NCBI GenBank assembly: GCA_965240325.2
Contig: OZ251250.1
Coordinates: 558,001-622,000 of the forward strand
Origin: Rebecca billardiae RCC1528
Lineage: Eukaryota; Haptophyta
Direction of reading: 5' to 3'
Length of the DNA: 64,000 nucleotides
Below, one piece after another: positions 1 to 12,880 of this stretch. How positions within the stretch are numbered: position 1 is the first letter of the stretch; the number at the start of each line of letters is the position of its first letter. The position numbers and the translations under genes were made by a program. The notes beneath the pieces were generated by a model. That model worked only from the letters and a program-made list of their open reading frames with translations. It searched no databases and was not told the origin of the DNA.

Positions 1-1060
1 CTCTGCTTGTCGCCGCGGTGCTGTGGCAATCGCGGCGGTGGGTGCGGCGCGCGCGCCGGCCTCGGTGCGTGCGGCGCGCGCGAGGGCGGGGCAGGCGGCG
101 TGGGCGCACGGCCTCACAGCACCCGCACCGTGAGGACCACCTTGGGCATTGGCGCGCGAGCCCCCTCTGGGGCTCGCCGCCTCGCGGCGGGCGCCTTGCG
201 CTGCGGCGCATGCATTATCGGCCGGCGGCTTTTGCGGCCGGCATCCGGTGATTGGCCACTAGGCGCCGCCCCCGCGCACGCGGACAGAGCACACTGGCGG
301 ACTACTTGGCGAGCGCGATCCGGAAAGCGCGACGGCGCTCGACCGTCACGGCCCACTCAGATCTTGACGAGGCGGGCGTGCCGCCCAGCTTGTCCTTTCG
401 CGCGCGGGTGGACGCCGCGCGAGTGCTCGAGGCGTCGACGCGCCGATCGATCGCGGCGCGGCGCGCAGCGCGCAGCCATGGAGCGCCGGTCGACACGCAG
501 TGACCCGGCGCCGGCGGGCGCAGGCTACAGGTGCGCGCGCGCCGCCCGCGAGCGCGCCGCGCGCCCCTCGTTGACGACGTGGCGCACGCGCCGCGCAAGC
601 CGGACCGCATCGCGCGGCAGCCGGACGCGCGGGCGCGCGATGGCCCCGCACGCGTGTGCCGTGGCCCACCGGCCGGTGTGCGCGCGCCACTCACGTGCGC
701 TGCTACGCCCGCGGCCGCCGCGCGCGCGCCGCTTTGCCCCGGCTGTCGTGATCCGCCGCGCCGGCGCGCGCAGCCTGCGCTCAGCCGGGAAGCGCCCAAT
801 GCCGCCGGCCGAGCTGCCCGCGGCAGGGCCGAAGCGGTGTGCGCCGACACGCTGCTCGCGCGCCGCGCCGCGCCGCGCACGCCGGCTCGCGCGCCGGCGC
901 GGCCGGCGCGCGGCGGTGGGCGCGCATGCGCGCGGCCTGCTGCCGGCGCGCCGCTGAGCCGTGCCTTGCCGCGCCGCGCGCGCGCGCACGCCGCGCCGCG
1001 CCGCGCCTCCGCCCGCCGCCGCGCAGGTCGAAGCGGCCCGTGCCCACGCCGCGCGGCAAG
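1..1060. other. GC-rich upstream region without a supported gene
   Basis: This stretch is extremely GC-rich and has long open frames on both strands, but their translations are Arg/Ala/Pro-rich with no recognisable domain, as expected from composition alone. It probably holds the promoter and 5' leader of the HECT ligase gene that starts at 1061. A CCAAT-type box in reverse orientation (attgg) lies near 251-255. No TATA box is seen. Confidence 0.5.
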
Positions 1061-1318
1061 ATGGCCGCCACGCCGCCGCCGCCGCTGCCTCCCAAGAGCG
1101 CTCCCAGCGCGTCGCTGCCACCGACGCAGCCGCCGCCGCCGCGCGCCGCGGCCGCAGACGGCGGCGGCAGCGGCGGCGGCGGCAGCGGCGCGGCGCGGGG
1201 CCTCCCGCCCGCCCACGAGCTCCCGCCCGAGCTGCGCGCGCACCTGCCTGCGCTCGACGCCGCGCTCGCGGCGGTGGGCAGCTCGGTGGCGGAGGTGACT
1301 GGCGGCGGCAGCAGACTC

Positions 1319-1349
<31 letters not shown>

Positions 1350-2259
1350 GCGGCGGGAGCAGCAGCGGCGGCGGCGGCGGCAGTGGCAGTGGCGCGGGCG
1401 GCTCGACGCTGCACTCGCTCCTCCGCCGCCTCTCCGCCGTCGAGCCCTCCCTCCTCGCCGCCTCCCAGGTGCCGCCGCCCGCAGCCCTCGAGGCGCTTCT
1501 GGAGGCGACGGGCGCCGGCGGCGGCGGCGGCGGGAGCGGGAGCGGCGGCGGCTCGGGCGGGCGGCTCGGCCTCGCCGACGCGGCCGCGTTCCCGCCCTTT
1601 GGCGCCGCCGCCGGCGGCGGCCACTTCCGCCAGCTGCTCCCACGCCTCCGCGCGTCCGGCGACGAGTCCGTTCAGCTCGCCGCCCTCACGGAGCTGTGCG
1701 ACCGGCTGGCGATGGCGACAGAGGACACGCTGCTCGTGGGCGGGATGAGCGTGGAGGAGTACGCGCCGGCGCTCGTCGCGCTGCTCAAGGCGCCGCACTC
1801 CGCCTCGCTCATGCTCCTCGCCTCCCGCGCCATCTGCCACCTCGTCGACCTCGTGCCGTCGGCGACGTCCGCGCTCGTGCAGGTCGGCGCGGCGAGCACG
1901 CTTTGCGAGCGGCTGCTGTGCGCAGAGTACATCGACCTGGCGGAGGAGGTGCTCGGCGCGCTGCGCAAGCTGTCGACCGAGCACGGCGGCACCGTCCTCC
2001 GCGCGGGCGGCATGCTCGCCGCCCTCCAGTTCGTCGACTTTTACACGTCGGGCGCGCAGCGGGTCGCCGTCTCGACCGCGGCCGCTCTGTGCTCGGCTGT
2101 GACACCGGCGACGGTCGGGCTGGCTGCGGAGGCGGCGCCGACGCTGTGCCGGCTGACCGCCGCGGCGGACGGGAAGGTGCTCGAGTCGGCGGTCAACGGC
2201 TGCGCGCGCCTCGTCGCGTGCCACGCGGGCGCGATCCGCGCGGCGCGCGCGAGCGCCGC

Positions 2260-2295
<36 letters not shown>

Positions 2296-3942
2296 AGCGC
2301 TTGCCGCCGAGCGCGCGGCGGCCGCGGCGGACGCGGACGCGCAGCTGCGCGCGCTCGCGGCGCACGGGCTCCTCGTGAACCTGAGCACGCTGCTCGGCGC
2401 GCGCGCGCCGCCCAGCTCCGCCGCCGCCGCGGCCACCCGCGCCGCCGGCCTCCCGCCCGTGAGCGACGCCACCTTCACCGCGGTGGTTTCGACTCTCGCA
2501 ACCGCGGCAGGCGCCGTCCCTGCGCTCACCTCCGACCTGCATACGCTCGGGATCGCGGGCACGCTGCGCCAGGTGCTGGCGCCGGTGGCGTGCCTCGCCG
2601 AGCCGCCGCAGCACCACGCCGCCGCGCCCGCCGGGCCGACCGCCGCCGTGCCGGGCGGCGGCGGCGCCGAGCGCGGCGGCGGCGGCGGCGGCGGCGGCGC
2701 GGGCGCTGAGGGTGAGGGTGGCATGGGTGCCGCCGCGGCGGCGCATGGTCCGCAGCTGGACGCGTCCGCGGTGGCGACGCCCTCGCGCCTCAGCGCGGAC
2801 AGCCTGCACCACCTGCTCCGCCTCTGCGCCAAGCTGCTCCCGCGCGTCCCCGTCCCGTCCGTCGCAGCGATGCAGGACGCGGCCGCGCGCGCGGCGCCGG
2901 CGCTACCTGACGCGGCCGCGGCGTCGGCGGCGGCGGCGGCGGGCGGCGGCGGCGGTGGCGGCGGCGGCGGCAGGGCGCAGGGCGCGACGCCCGCCGCGGC
3001 GACGCGCGCGCGCGCGCCGCGCAAGCGCGGCCGTGGCGCCGCCGCCGCCGCCGCCGCCGCAGCACCCGCCGAGCCGCAGCCGCCGCCGCCGGCACCGCCG
3101 CCGAGCGCGTCTGCGGGCGCGGCCGGCGCCGGTGCCGGCGGCGGCGGCGGCGCGCTGGCCGCCGCGCCGGCGGCGGCCGTCGACCCCGACGCGCCGTCCG
3201 TCGACGTGCTCCTGGACTTCTCCGTGCAGCTCCTCCCGCTCCTCCTCCACGTGCACGACGCCATCCTCCAGCCCGCCGTGCGCGCGCGCTGCGTCGCCGT
3301 GCTGCGCGCGGCCGCCGCGCTGCTGCCTCCGGCCGGTCTCTCAGCGCTATGCCTCACGGAGTGCTCGGAGCTGAACGTGGCGCTGTTCGTCTCGCGGCTG
3401 CTCGCGCGCGCGCCCGCGCCCGCGGGCTCGGCCGGCGCGCACCACCACGCGCCGCCGCCGCCGCCGCCGCGCGGCGCCACGTTCGCGCCGCCGCCGCTGC
3501 CGCCGTCCGCTCGGCTGAGCGGCGGCGGCGGCGGCGGCGGCGCGCCGGGCGGCGCGGCCGCGGCGGCGTCGGAGCGCGATGCGACGACGCTCGCGCTGTG
3601 CGTGGTGGCCGACTTGCTGCTCAAGCTGCCCGGGCCGTTCGCGCGCGCGTGCCTGCGCGAGGGCGTCGCGCGGCAGCTGCTCCGCCTCGCGGGCGACGCG
3701 GCCGGCGGCGGCGGCGCGCTCGGCGGCGGCGGCGGCACCGCCGCTGCCGCCGGCTCGGGGGCGGCAGGGGCGGCGGCGGACGGCGGCGGCGTGGGCGCGC
3801 GCGCCGCAGCGGTCTGGGCGCTGTACGCGCGGTGCTGGCGCGCGCACTGCGCGCCCACTGGAGCGCGTGGCACGCCGTCGCCGACCGCGCCCGCGCCCGC
3901 GCACCCGAGTGGCAGCGTGCGCAGCTCCAAGGCCGCGGCCGC

Positions 3943-3976
<34 letters not shown>

Positions 3977-5320
3977 ATGCGCGGCGGCGGCGTGGCGGAG
4001 TCGGCGGCGGCGACGCCGGCGGCGCTCGCCCCGCTGCTCGAGAGCGCGCGGCTGTGCGAGCTGCGCGCGCTCGCGCGCGAGCTCAACGACGCGAGCGCCA
4101 ACGCCACCGCCGCCGCCGCCCACGCGGGCGGCGGCGCGGGCCGGCTCTCTCCGTGCGGCGGCGGCGGCGGCGGCGTCGCTGTTTCGTCAAAGCCACTCGT
4201 CCCGACGCCCCCGTCGGCGGCTGCGGCGATCATGCCCGCGGACTCGGCGGCACTGACGGAGCTGCGGCCGTTCCTGCCGCCCGAGTGCGCCGCGCTCGCG
4301 CCGTACTGCGTGGACGCCCCGCCGCCCACGCTCTCCGCCGGCGGCGGCGGCGGCGCGGCGCGCGCCGCCGACGGCGGCGGCGGCGGCACGCACGGTGGCG
4401 GGCCGTGCGCGCGCGCCGACCTTGCGGGGCTACGCCGGCTCGCGGCGATGCTGAGTGACGAGACGGGCGTCACGACGTACGAGCTCGTCAGCTCAGGCGT
4501 CGTCGGTGCCCTCGTCCGCTGGCTCGCGCCGCCCGCTGCCGCTGCCGCGGCGGCGGCGGGCGCGGCGGGCGCGGCGGCAGGGCCGCGCGGCGGCGGCGGC
4601 GGCGGCGGCAAGGAGGCGCGCTCGGCCTCTCCGTCCCCGCAGCCGCCCGCAGCCGCCGCCGTGCCGCCGTCGGTGGTGCGCGCACGCCGACTCGAGCTCT
4701 GGGAGTGCCTGCACGCCCCGCCGCCGATCGCCGCGCACGCCGAGCCGGCGGCGGCGGCGGCGCCGGGCGTCGGCGCGCCTTTGGCGCCCGCGCGCCTGCC
4801 GGCTGCGCACGCGCTCGCGGTGCGGTTGCAGGATGCATTGTCCGGTGCGGAGCAGCTGCCGGTGGTTGCGTGCGCGCCCGGCGCGGCCGCCGCGGCCGCC
4901 GCCGGGGACGCGACGGGCCTCGGCGGCGGCGGCGGCGCATACGGCGCCGACGGCGGCGCTGACCAAGCCTCTCTCGCCCTGCGGCTCTTCACACAGCCGA
5001 TTAAATTGCGGATTGTACGCGCCGCGCCCGCCGGCGCCGACGGCGGCGCGGGCTCGGGCTCGGCTGCGGCGCGCGCCGGGCTCGGCGCGGGCTCGGACCT
5101 CCTCCTCGGCGGCGGCGGCGGCGGCGGCGCCGAGCACACCACCACCGCACTCATCGAGCCGCTGGCGTCCGTGCGGGCAATCGCCGACTTTGTTCACCGA
5201 CACCTGCCGCCGCCGCCCGCGGCGGCGGCGCCGCCGGTGCCGGCCGCGCGCGGCGCAGCGTGCGCGAGCGGCGGTGGCGGCGGTGGCGGCAGCGGCGCGG
5301 CGGCTGGCGCGACGCGCAAG

Positions 5321-5358
<38 letters not shown>

Positions 5359-5884
5359 GGCAGGCGGCGGGCGGGTTGCAGGGGGCGGCGGCGAGGGCGG
5401 TGGCGGTGGCAGCGCGCGCGGCGCGCCGCCCGCGGCACCGCCGCCGCCCGCCGCAGGCGGCAGCTCGGGCAAGGCCCCGGCGACGCAGCCACCGCCACCG
5501 CCCTCGCCGCCGCGCACTCGGCGGCAGCAGCGCGCGGCGGCGGCGGCGGCGGCGCGCCCGGCGGCGGGCGGCGGCAGCACCGCGCGCGGCGGCGGCTCTC
5601 GCGCGCGCGCGGCGGCAGCCGGCGCCGCCGGCGGCACCGCGGCGCGCGGCGCGCGCGGCGCGCGCGGCGGCGCGGCGCGCGGTGCCGCCGCACCGTCTGC
5701 GGACGCGCTGGCGGAGGCGGCGAGCGCGGCGGCGCGGCGCGCGCTCGCCGAGGCCGACCCGGACGAAGATGAGTACAGGGACGGTTACGCCGACGGTTAC
5801 GCCGGCGGTTACGCGGACGGCGGCGCGGGCTTCGCCGACGGCCTGCGCCTCGGCCGCGCCGCGGGCGGGCTGCTCGGCAGCGCG

Positions 5885-5930
<46 letters not shown>

Positions 5931-8900
5931 CCGACGACGACGACGATGACGACGACGACAGCGGCCTCCCCCGCTTCCACGATGGCGGCGGCGGCGGCGG
6001 GCGGTACGGGCGCTTCTCTCTCTCGCTCGGCGGCGGCGCCGCCGCCGCCGCGGGCGGCGCCGCCCCCGACGTCCTCGCGGCCGTCTCGCGCCGCGGCCGC
6101 GCGGATGGCGGCGCGTTTGGCGGCGGCGGCGGCGGCGCGCCTTCGGAGCCGCCGGCGCGCGCCGCGCCGCCCGCGGGCGGCGGCGGCGGTGGGCGCGCGG
6201 CGGGCGTCGACGCGTCGGGGGTGCACACGGTCGAGCCTGGCGAGCGCGAGCTCGCGCTCCTCGCGCCGTCGGCCGCGGGCTCGGAGCCGCCGTCCAGCGC
6301 GCCAGCGCCAGCGCCCGGCGGCGGCGCTGGCGGCGGCGGCGGCGGCAACTCTGGTGGCGGCGGCGGCGCGGCGGCCTCGATCGCTCTGGTTCTGAATGGG
6401 CGCACGCTGCCGCATGACCTCTCGATCTTCCGCGCGGTGTGCCTGTACGGCCGCGCCGAGCTGCGCCCGCTGCTGTGCCTCGAGGCCGACTCGGAGGCGG
6501 GCGGCGGCGGCGGCGGCGACGGTGGCGGCGGGAGCGGCGGCGGCGCGGCGGCGGGCGGCGGCGCGGGCGCGGCGGCGCACGCGCCCGCGCCGGCGTATGT
6601 GACTCCCGCCGAGCGCGCGCGCGCGTACACACGGCTGTGGCATGCCACCTACTCTCTTACGTACATGCACGTGAACGCCGCGCCGCCGCCGCCCGCCGGC
6701 GTCGCGCCGTCGCCACCGCCGGCCGCGCCGCCGCCGCCGGCCGGCGGCGGTGGCGGCGGCGGTGGCGGCGGCGGCGGTGGCAGGCGCGCGGGCCGCGGCG
6801 GCGGCGCGGGCGACGCTGGCGCGGCCGCCGGCGCCGACGGCCCCAACGCCGCGGCCGGCGCGGCCGCGGACGAGCTCGGCGGGGCGCTCGCGCAGGTGGG
6901 CGCGCTCGCGGGCACGTGGGGGCTCTCGGCCGAGGCGGCCGAGGCGCTGCAGCTGCTGCAGCTGCTTCAGGCGCTGGAGGTGGAGGGAGGGCGTGCGCGC
7001 GCGCTCGAGGGGCTCGGGCTCGGCGCGGTGGTGGCGAGCGCCGCCGCGGCACCGACGGCGGCGGCGGGCGGCGGCGCGAGCGGCGGCGGCGGCGGCGGCA
7101 CCGGCGGTGAGACGGGCGGCGGCGCGCTGCAGCTGGCCGCCGCCGGCGGCGGCTGCGGCGGCGGCGGCGGCGGCGGCGGCGCGCCTCTCTCGGCCGCAAG
7201 CGCGCGCGGGGCGCTCGCTGCCGCGGCGGCGCGGCCGCTGCCCGCCGCGACGCTTGTGTCTTCGCAGCTCACGGCGAAGCTGTCGCGCGCGCTGCTCGAC
7301 CCGCTCGCACTGTGCGCGCACGCGCTGCCGCAGTGGGCGCGCGTCCTCCCGCGCGCGGCGCCGTTCCTCTTTCCGTTCGAGCTGCGCCGACACAACCTGC
7401 GGTGCACGGCGCTCGGCGCGACGCGAGCGCTCCAGCGCGTGCACGCGGTGCTGAGCGCGGACGACGGCGGCGCGCAGGCGGCGGGCGGCGGCGGCGGCGG
7501 CGCACACGCCGCGCACGGCCGCGCGGACGCCGCCGCCGCCGGCCTCGGCGCGCCGCGCGCCGGACTCGCCGGACTCGACGCGACGAAACTCTCGCGGCTG
7601 CCGCGCGAGAAGGTTCGCGTCTTCCGCGAGAACCTTCTCGCGTCGGCGGCGCGGCTGATGGCGCAGTACGCGCCGTCGCGCGGGATTCTGGAGGTGGAGT
7701 TCGCCGGCGAGGCGGGCACCGGGCTCGGCCCCACGCTTGAGTTCTACTCGCTCGTCAGCCAGGAGCTCCGCTGCGCGGCGGGCGTGTGGCGCGCGGACGG
7801 CGGCGGCGCGGACGGCTTGGACGGCGGCGGGCCGGAGGCGCTGAAGAGAGGCGTGAGCGGCGGCGGCGCGGCGGGCGGCGCGGGCGCGGACGCACACATG
7901 GCCGACGCGCCCGGCGGCGCGGCGTCCGACGGCGCGTCCGCCGCCGCCGCGACCTCGCAGGTCCGCGCCGCCGCGCCGCCGCCCGCCGCGCCGCCGCCGC
8001 CGCCGCCACTGGGGCCCAGGCAGCTTTTCCCGCGCCCGCTCTCGCCGGGGGACGGCGCGGGCGCGGCGCGCGCGCAGCTCGTGTTCACGCTGCTCGGCCG
8101 CTTCGTCGCGAAGGCTGTGCTCGACGACCGGCTGGTCGACCTGCCGCTCACCGCCGCCTTCTATCGAGTGGCGCTGCGCCGCGCCGACGTCGGTGCGCGG
8201 CGGCGGCGCGGCGCGCGCTCGCGCCGCGCGCCGCCGCGCCGCGCGCGCACCGCCGCCGCCAACGCCGCCGCCTCTGCGCGCGCCGCCGCGCCGCGCCGCG
8301 CCGCGACACCGCTCATCCGAGCCCGCAACCCACGCCGCACCCCGCGCGCCCCCGCGCCGCAGGGCTGCGCGACGTCGCCGAGCTCGACCCGCAGCTCGCG
8401 CGCACGCTCGCAAGACTCGCGGCGCTCGGCGCGCGCGCGCGCGCGCTGCTCGCCGCTGGCCTGTCGGCGGAGGCGGTGGAGGCGGGGGTTACGCTGGACG
8501 GCGTGCGCGTGGCGGAGCTCGGCCTCGACTGGACGCTGCCCGGCTTCGCGGACATCGAGCTCTGCGAGGGCGGCGCCGAGCTGGTGCGCGCCTTTGCATT
8601 CGTGTGCAAACGCTCGCGCGTGTGCTCTGCGCCGCGCGCGTGTGCTCTGTCCTGCGTGCGTGTGTGCCATCGCTGCACCGCGGGTGTTGCCGCGTGTGTG
8701 TGCCGTGGCGATGACGACAGCGCATGCACATTCGCTTCGAGCCTTCCAAGGCGCCCCGCCGCCTCTCTCCGGGGCGCGGGGCGCGGTGCGGTCAGCATTG
8801 CGCGGGGTCTCTGAGCCACGCACGCGCGCGGCACCGCGCGGCGGTGTGCGCGGCGTGTGCGTGCGCGGCGTGTGCATGCGCGGCGTGTGCGTGCGCGGCG

Positions 8901-10232
8901 TGTGCGTGCGCGGCGTGTGCGTGCGACCGCGGGTGGGGACCCCGTTGGCGCTGGCTGCTTTGATATTGGTTTTGTTCGGTTTTTTGGGTCGCTTTTCTAT
9001 GATTCTTTTCACCTTGAATTCCGACAGGCTGCTCCCCGCATGCACGCGCGGCGAGGCCCACCCTAGCCGGCCGTTTGCCCGCGACCTGTGCTACACGCCA
9101 CACGCACGACACGCGCACAACACGCACGCGCACGCACACACGCACACGCGCCGCCACAACTCAGCCGCGCACCCGCGCACACCGCTCGCCGCGCGCGCCG
9201 CGCGCCGTGCGCCGCGCGCCGCGCCTCAGTGCGTGGGCGCTCTGCAGCTGGAGAGCTACGTCGCGGCGGTGGTGCGCACGACGCTCATCCACGCCGTCGC
9301 GCTGCCCTTCGCCGCGTTCCGCCAGGGCTTCGAGGAGGTGCGAGCCGCGCCGCGCGCGCCCGCCGCCGCCGGTGGCGCGGTGAAGCAAGCTCACCACACG
9401 GCGCGCGCGCGGAGGGAGGCGCGGCGCGCCGGGCGGGCGCGGCGGCCGCGGCCGCGGCGCGGCGCTCGGCGCACGGCGCCCGCTCAGCACGAGCCCCCCG
9501 CCCGCCGCGCGCGCGCCAACCTCGCAGGTGCTGCCGCTGCACCACCTCCGCGCGTTCAGCGAGGCGGAGCTCGACGTGCTGCTGAATGGACAGCAGGTGC
9601 GCCCACCGCGGCACCCGCGCGCCCACTGCGGCACCCGCGCGCCCACTGCGGCACCCGCGCCCACCGCGGCACTCCTGTCCGCTGCGGCACCCGCCGCCCC
9701 ACCGCCGGCGGCGCCGCGGCCGCGGCGCCGCGGCCGCGCGCGCTCGACGCCTGCGCTCACCGCGCCCCGTGCCCACCTCACCCCGCCCGCGCCGCCACAC
9801 GCGCCCGCGCGCACACTCGCGCGTGCGTGCACACGCGACGCGCGCGCCGACGCGCCGTGCGCGCAGGAGCGGTGGGCGCGCGAGTGCGTGCTCGAGGCGC
9901 TGCGCTTCGACCACGGGTACACGCGCGACTCGCAGGCCGTCGGGTACCTCGTCGAGGTCCTCTGCGAGATGTGCGCCGCCGAGCAGGCGGCTTTCCTCCG
10001 CTTCGTCACCGGCTCGCCGCGGCTTCCGGTCGGAGGGCTCGCGCGGCTCTCCCCGCCGCTCACGATTGTTCAGAAGCGGCCGGAAGGTTCTGAGTCCGCA
10101 GACGCGTATCTGCCGTCGGTGATGACGTGCGCGAACTACCTCAAGCTGCCCGAGTACTCGTCGAAGCAGCTGATGCGCACGCGGCTGCTCACGGCGTGCG
10201 AGGAGGGGCAGGGCAGCTTCCTCCTGTCGTGA
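1061..10232 (+). CDS. TRIP12/UPL3-type HECT E3 ubiquitin ligase, 5 exons
   Basis: This gene encodes a HECT-class E3 ubiquitin ligase that takes ubiquitin from an E2 onto its own cysteine before passing it to substrates. Exons joined at phase-matched GT/AG sites are 1061-8192, 8363-8583, 9230-9337, 9528-9596 and 9867-10232, giving about 2631 residues. An armadillo-type helical repeat region typical of TRIP12/UPL3 lies at about residues 190-390. A long middle part is dominated by Gly, Ala and Pro runs, with poly-Asp tracts near 5885-5960. The HECT domain runs from about residue 2180 to the end and includes GSPRLPVGG and the catalytic motif SVMTCANYLKL, with Cys near residue 2598, 34 residues from the C terminus as in TRIP12. 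Start 1061 is the first ATG before conserved sequence; an in-frame upstream extension to 839 exists but is low complexity. The size of the disordered insertions is unusual. Family assignment is firm; exact splice sites are inferred. Confidence 0.93.
8584..9229 (+). repeat. Intron 2 of the HECT gene with a 15-bp tandem repeat
   Basis: This intron separates the exon ending at 8583 from the HECT exon starting at 9230. Between about 8851 and 8926 it holds five near-identical copies of a 15-bp unit (cggcgtgtgcgtgcg, one copy with an a substitution). Around 8945-9025 it becomes T-rich, a sharp change from the surrounding GC, and then turns CA-rich (about 9100-9150) before the acceptor. Confidence 0.75.
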
Positions 10233-10782
10233 CGACCGCCGCGCGATGGCGGACCGATGGTGACGCACACGGCAGTCTGCAAGCTCAGCCGTCAGCGAGT
10301 AGCGACGACGTCAATAACTGTTGGCGCGCGCGGACGCGCGGCGGCGCCGGACGGCGTCACACGGGCCCGGCGGGTGGCGTGTGCGCCGATACTGTATACT
10401 CTGTATGTACTCTGCTGGCGAACGATTGCCATTGTATATATATATACTGTACGACGACGGTGACGATGATGGCGGATACACGACTGCGTCGAACCGTGAC
10501 CGTCTTGCTGACTTGCAGCGCGAGTCTTGCTCTGAAGCCTCAGCGCGAAATAAAAACTATAAAAAGGCGCCGCCCGCCTGGCAGCAAAATAAGCAGCAGA
10601 AGAAATCAAGCCGGCGGGAGCGCGGCCCGCCCGGACTCTCTGCACAAGCTCCTCCAAAGCGCGCCGGTCGAGACGCGTGGCACCCCTTCGCTGCTGCCGC
10701 GCTCATCAGCAGCAGCAGTCCGCCGCGCGCCGACGACGACAGCTCCCCCGACGCGCCGCGCCGCCAGCGTCACGACCGCGCG
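10233..10782 (+). promoter_or_regulatory. Intergenic promoter region with TATA box at 10558-10567
   Basis: This gap separates the HECT stop codon from the first ATG of the SAM-TPR gene. A clear TATA-like element, tataaaaagg, sits at 10558-10567, about 215 bp before the ATG at 10783, and would fit a promoter for that gene. A run of ta dinucleotides near 10434-10446 is a second AT-rich spot. Function is inferred from position and motif only. Confidence 0.45.
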
Positions 10783-11273
10783 ATGCCGTCGGCGTCGGAG
10801 CTGCAGCGCGGGGCGCCGGGCGAGGGCGAGGCCGACCCCGCCGCCGGCGGCGCGAGCCCGCACCTCGGCCCCTCCGCCACGCGCTCCGAGCGCTCGGAGC
10901 CAGTAGTCGGTTCAGATCGCTATCTCGACCGCGCGTTCGAGTCGCTGCTCGGCGCCGCGCGGCTGGAGGCGTACCTGCCGCAGCTGCGCGCGCAGGGCGT
11001 GGAGTCGCTCGCGGACCTGCTCGTCATCCCCGACGACGAGCTCGCCGAGTTCCTCCGCGCCGAGGTCGGCATGAGCCGCTTCGAGGCGCCTCGACTCGTG
11101 TCAGCCGTGCAGCAGCGGCGCGCGGCCGACGCGGCGGTCGCGGACGTGCGCGCGCACCCGTCGCGCGGCGGCGGCCGCGGGCTGGGGAGCGGGTGGGAGG
11201 TCGTGCCCCGCCACCACCACGACCACCACGCGCAGCCGCCCACCATCCCCATCCACGGCGGCGGCGGCGGCTT

Positions 11274-11309
<36 letters not shown>

Positions 11310-12848
11310 GCCCACGCTTGCGCTGGGCTTCGGCGTGGACGGGCGGCCCGTGCTGCAGCCCGCGCTCGGCGGCGGCGGTGGCGATGGCGCCGGCGGTGGG
11401 TACATGCTCACGCCGTGGGGCCCGCTCGTCGGCCTCGGCGGCGCAGGCTACGCGCCGGGCGCGCAGCCGTATTTGCAGCCGCCGCAGCCGCCGCCGCCGC
11501 CGCCGCCGCCGCCGCGCGCCGAGCCGGAGGTGGAGGCGAGCGAGGAGGAAGGCTGGGCGGGCGGGCGCGCGCGCGGCGGGCGGGGCCGCGCGCCCGGCGC
11601 GGCGCGCGAGCCGCCGCGCAAGCAGCACGCCGCCGACGGCGGCGGCGAGACGTCCGCCGCGGCGATCGCGTGGCGCGTGCTTATTATTACGCTCGGCACA
11701 AATGTCATTATTTTATACTCATGGAGCGTGCGCGACCTGCGCCCGCTCGCGCTGTGGATCGCGCTGCTGCTCGCCGCGCTGCTCTCGGCGGGCGCGGGCG
11801 GCGGCGCCGGCGCCGCCGACGCCTCGCGCGAGCGCAGGCGCGAGCGCGGAGGGCTGCTCGGCGCGCTGCTTGCCCTTGGGGACTCGGTGGCGTGGGCTGT
11901 GCGCACGCTGGCGCGCGCCGCGCTACTGTGCGCGCTGGTGTGGGTGCTGATCGCGGCGGTGCAGCCGCCGCCGCCCGCGCCGCCGGCGCCGCCGCTGCCG
12001 CAGCCGGGCGCGCAGCCGCACCCCGCCGCCGGCGCGGACGCGCCCCAGCCGCCGCCGCCGCCGCCGCCGCCCCCTCCGCCCGCAGGGCGCTCGCTAGCCG
12101 AGCAGCTGGCGAATTTCGAGTTTCGCGAGCTTGACCTCGACGCGTGGCTGGGGCTGGGCTCGGCGGGGGGCGCGCCGAGCGCGGCGGCGGCCGGCGGGGC
12201 CGGCGCGGACGGCGGCGGTGGCGGGGAGCGCGCGGCAGCCGCGGGCGGCGCCGCCGACACGCCGCCGGGGCCCGCCGCCGACGCGGCCGCCGACGCGGGC
12301 GGTGGCGCGTGCGCCGCGGATGCGGCGTCGGGCGCGTGCGAGGCCGAGGCGGCCGCCGAGCCGTGGTCCGACGCGCAGCGGCGCGCGGCAGCGAGCGCGC
12401 TCGAGGCCGGCGCGGCGCGCAAGGACGCCGGCGTCGCGCTGTACACCGCCGGCGACTTTGGCGGAGCGTTTGACGAATTCGGCGCGGCACTCGACGCTCT
12501 CGCGGCTGCGGTGCCGCCGAGCGCGCCGGAGGGCGCGGTGGCGCGCACCCCGGCGCAGGCGGCGGTGCCGCCGGACACGGCCGCGGCGGCGCGCGCGCTG
12601 CGCCTGGCCCTCCACCTCAACGCGGCGCGCGCCGCCCTCTCCGCCGACTCGCCCCTCGACGCCGTGGCCTCGGCGACGAAAGCGCTTCGACTGGAGCCGG
12701 GCTCGCAGAAGGGCCTGTACCGGCGCGCGCAGGCGCACACGGCGCTCGGCCAGCGCGAGATTGCAATCTCCGACCTCGAGGCGCTACTGGGCCGCTACCC
12801 GGATAACGGCCCGGCGGAGGCGCTGCTCGCGCAGCTGCGGATCGACGG

Positions 12849-12880
<32 letters not shown>

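Noticed and set aside
302-2812. Long minus-strand open frame opposite the HECT gene
   Set aside because: Arg/Ala-rich translation without domains; it is the antisense shadow of Gly/Ala codons.
4493-8413. 1306-residue minus-strand open frame
   Set aside because: Antisense of the HECT coding exon; poly-Arg/Ala/Val composition is explained by GC-rich codons.
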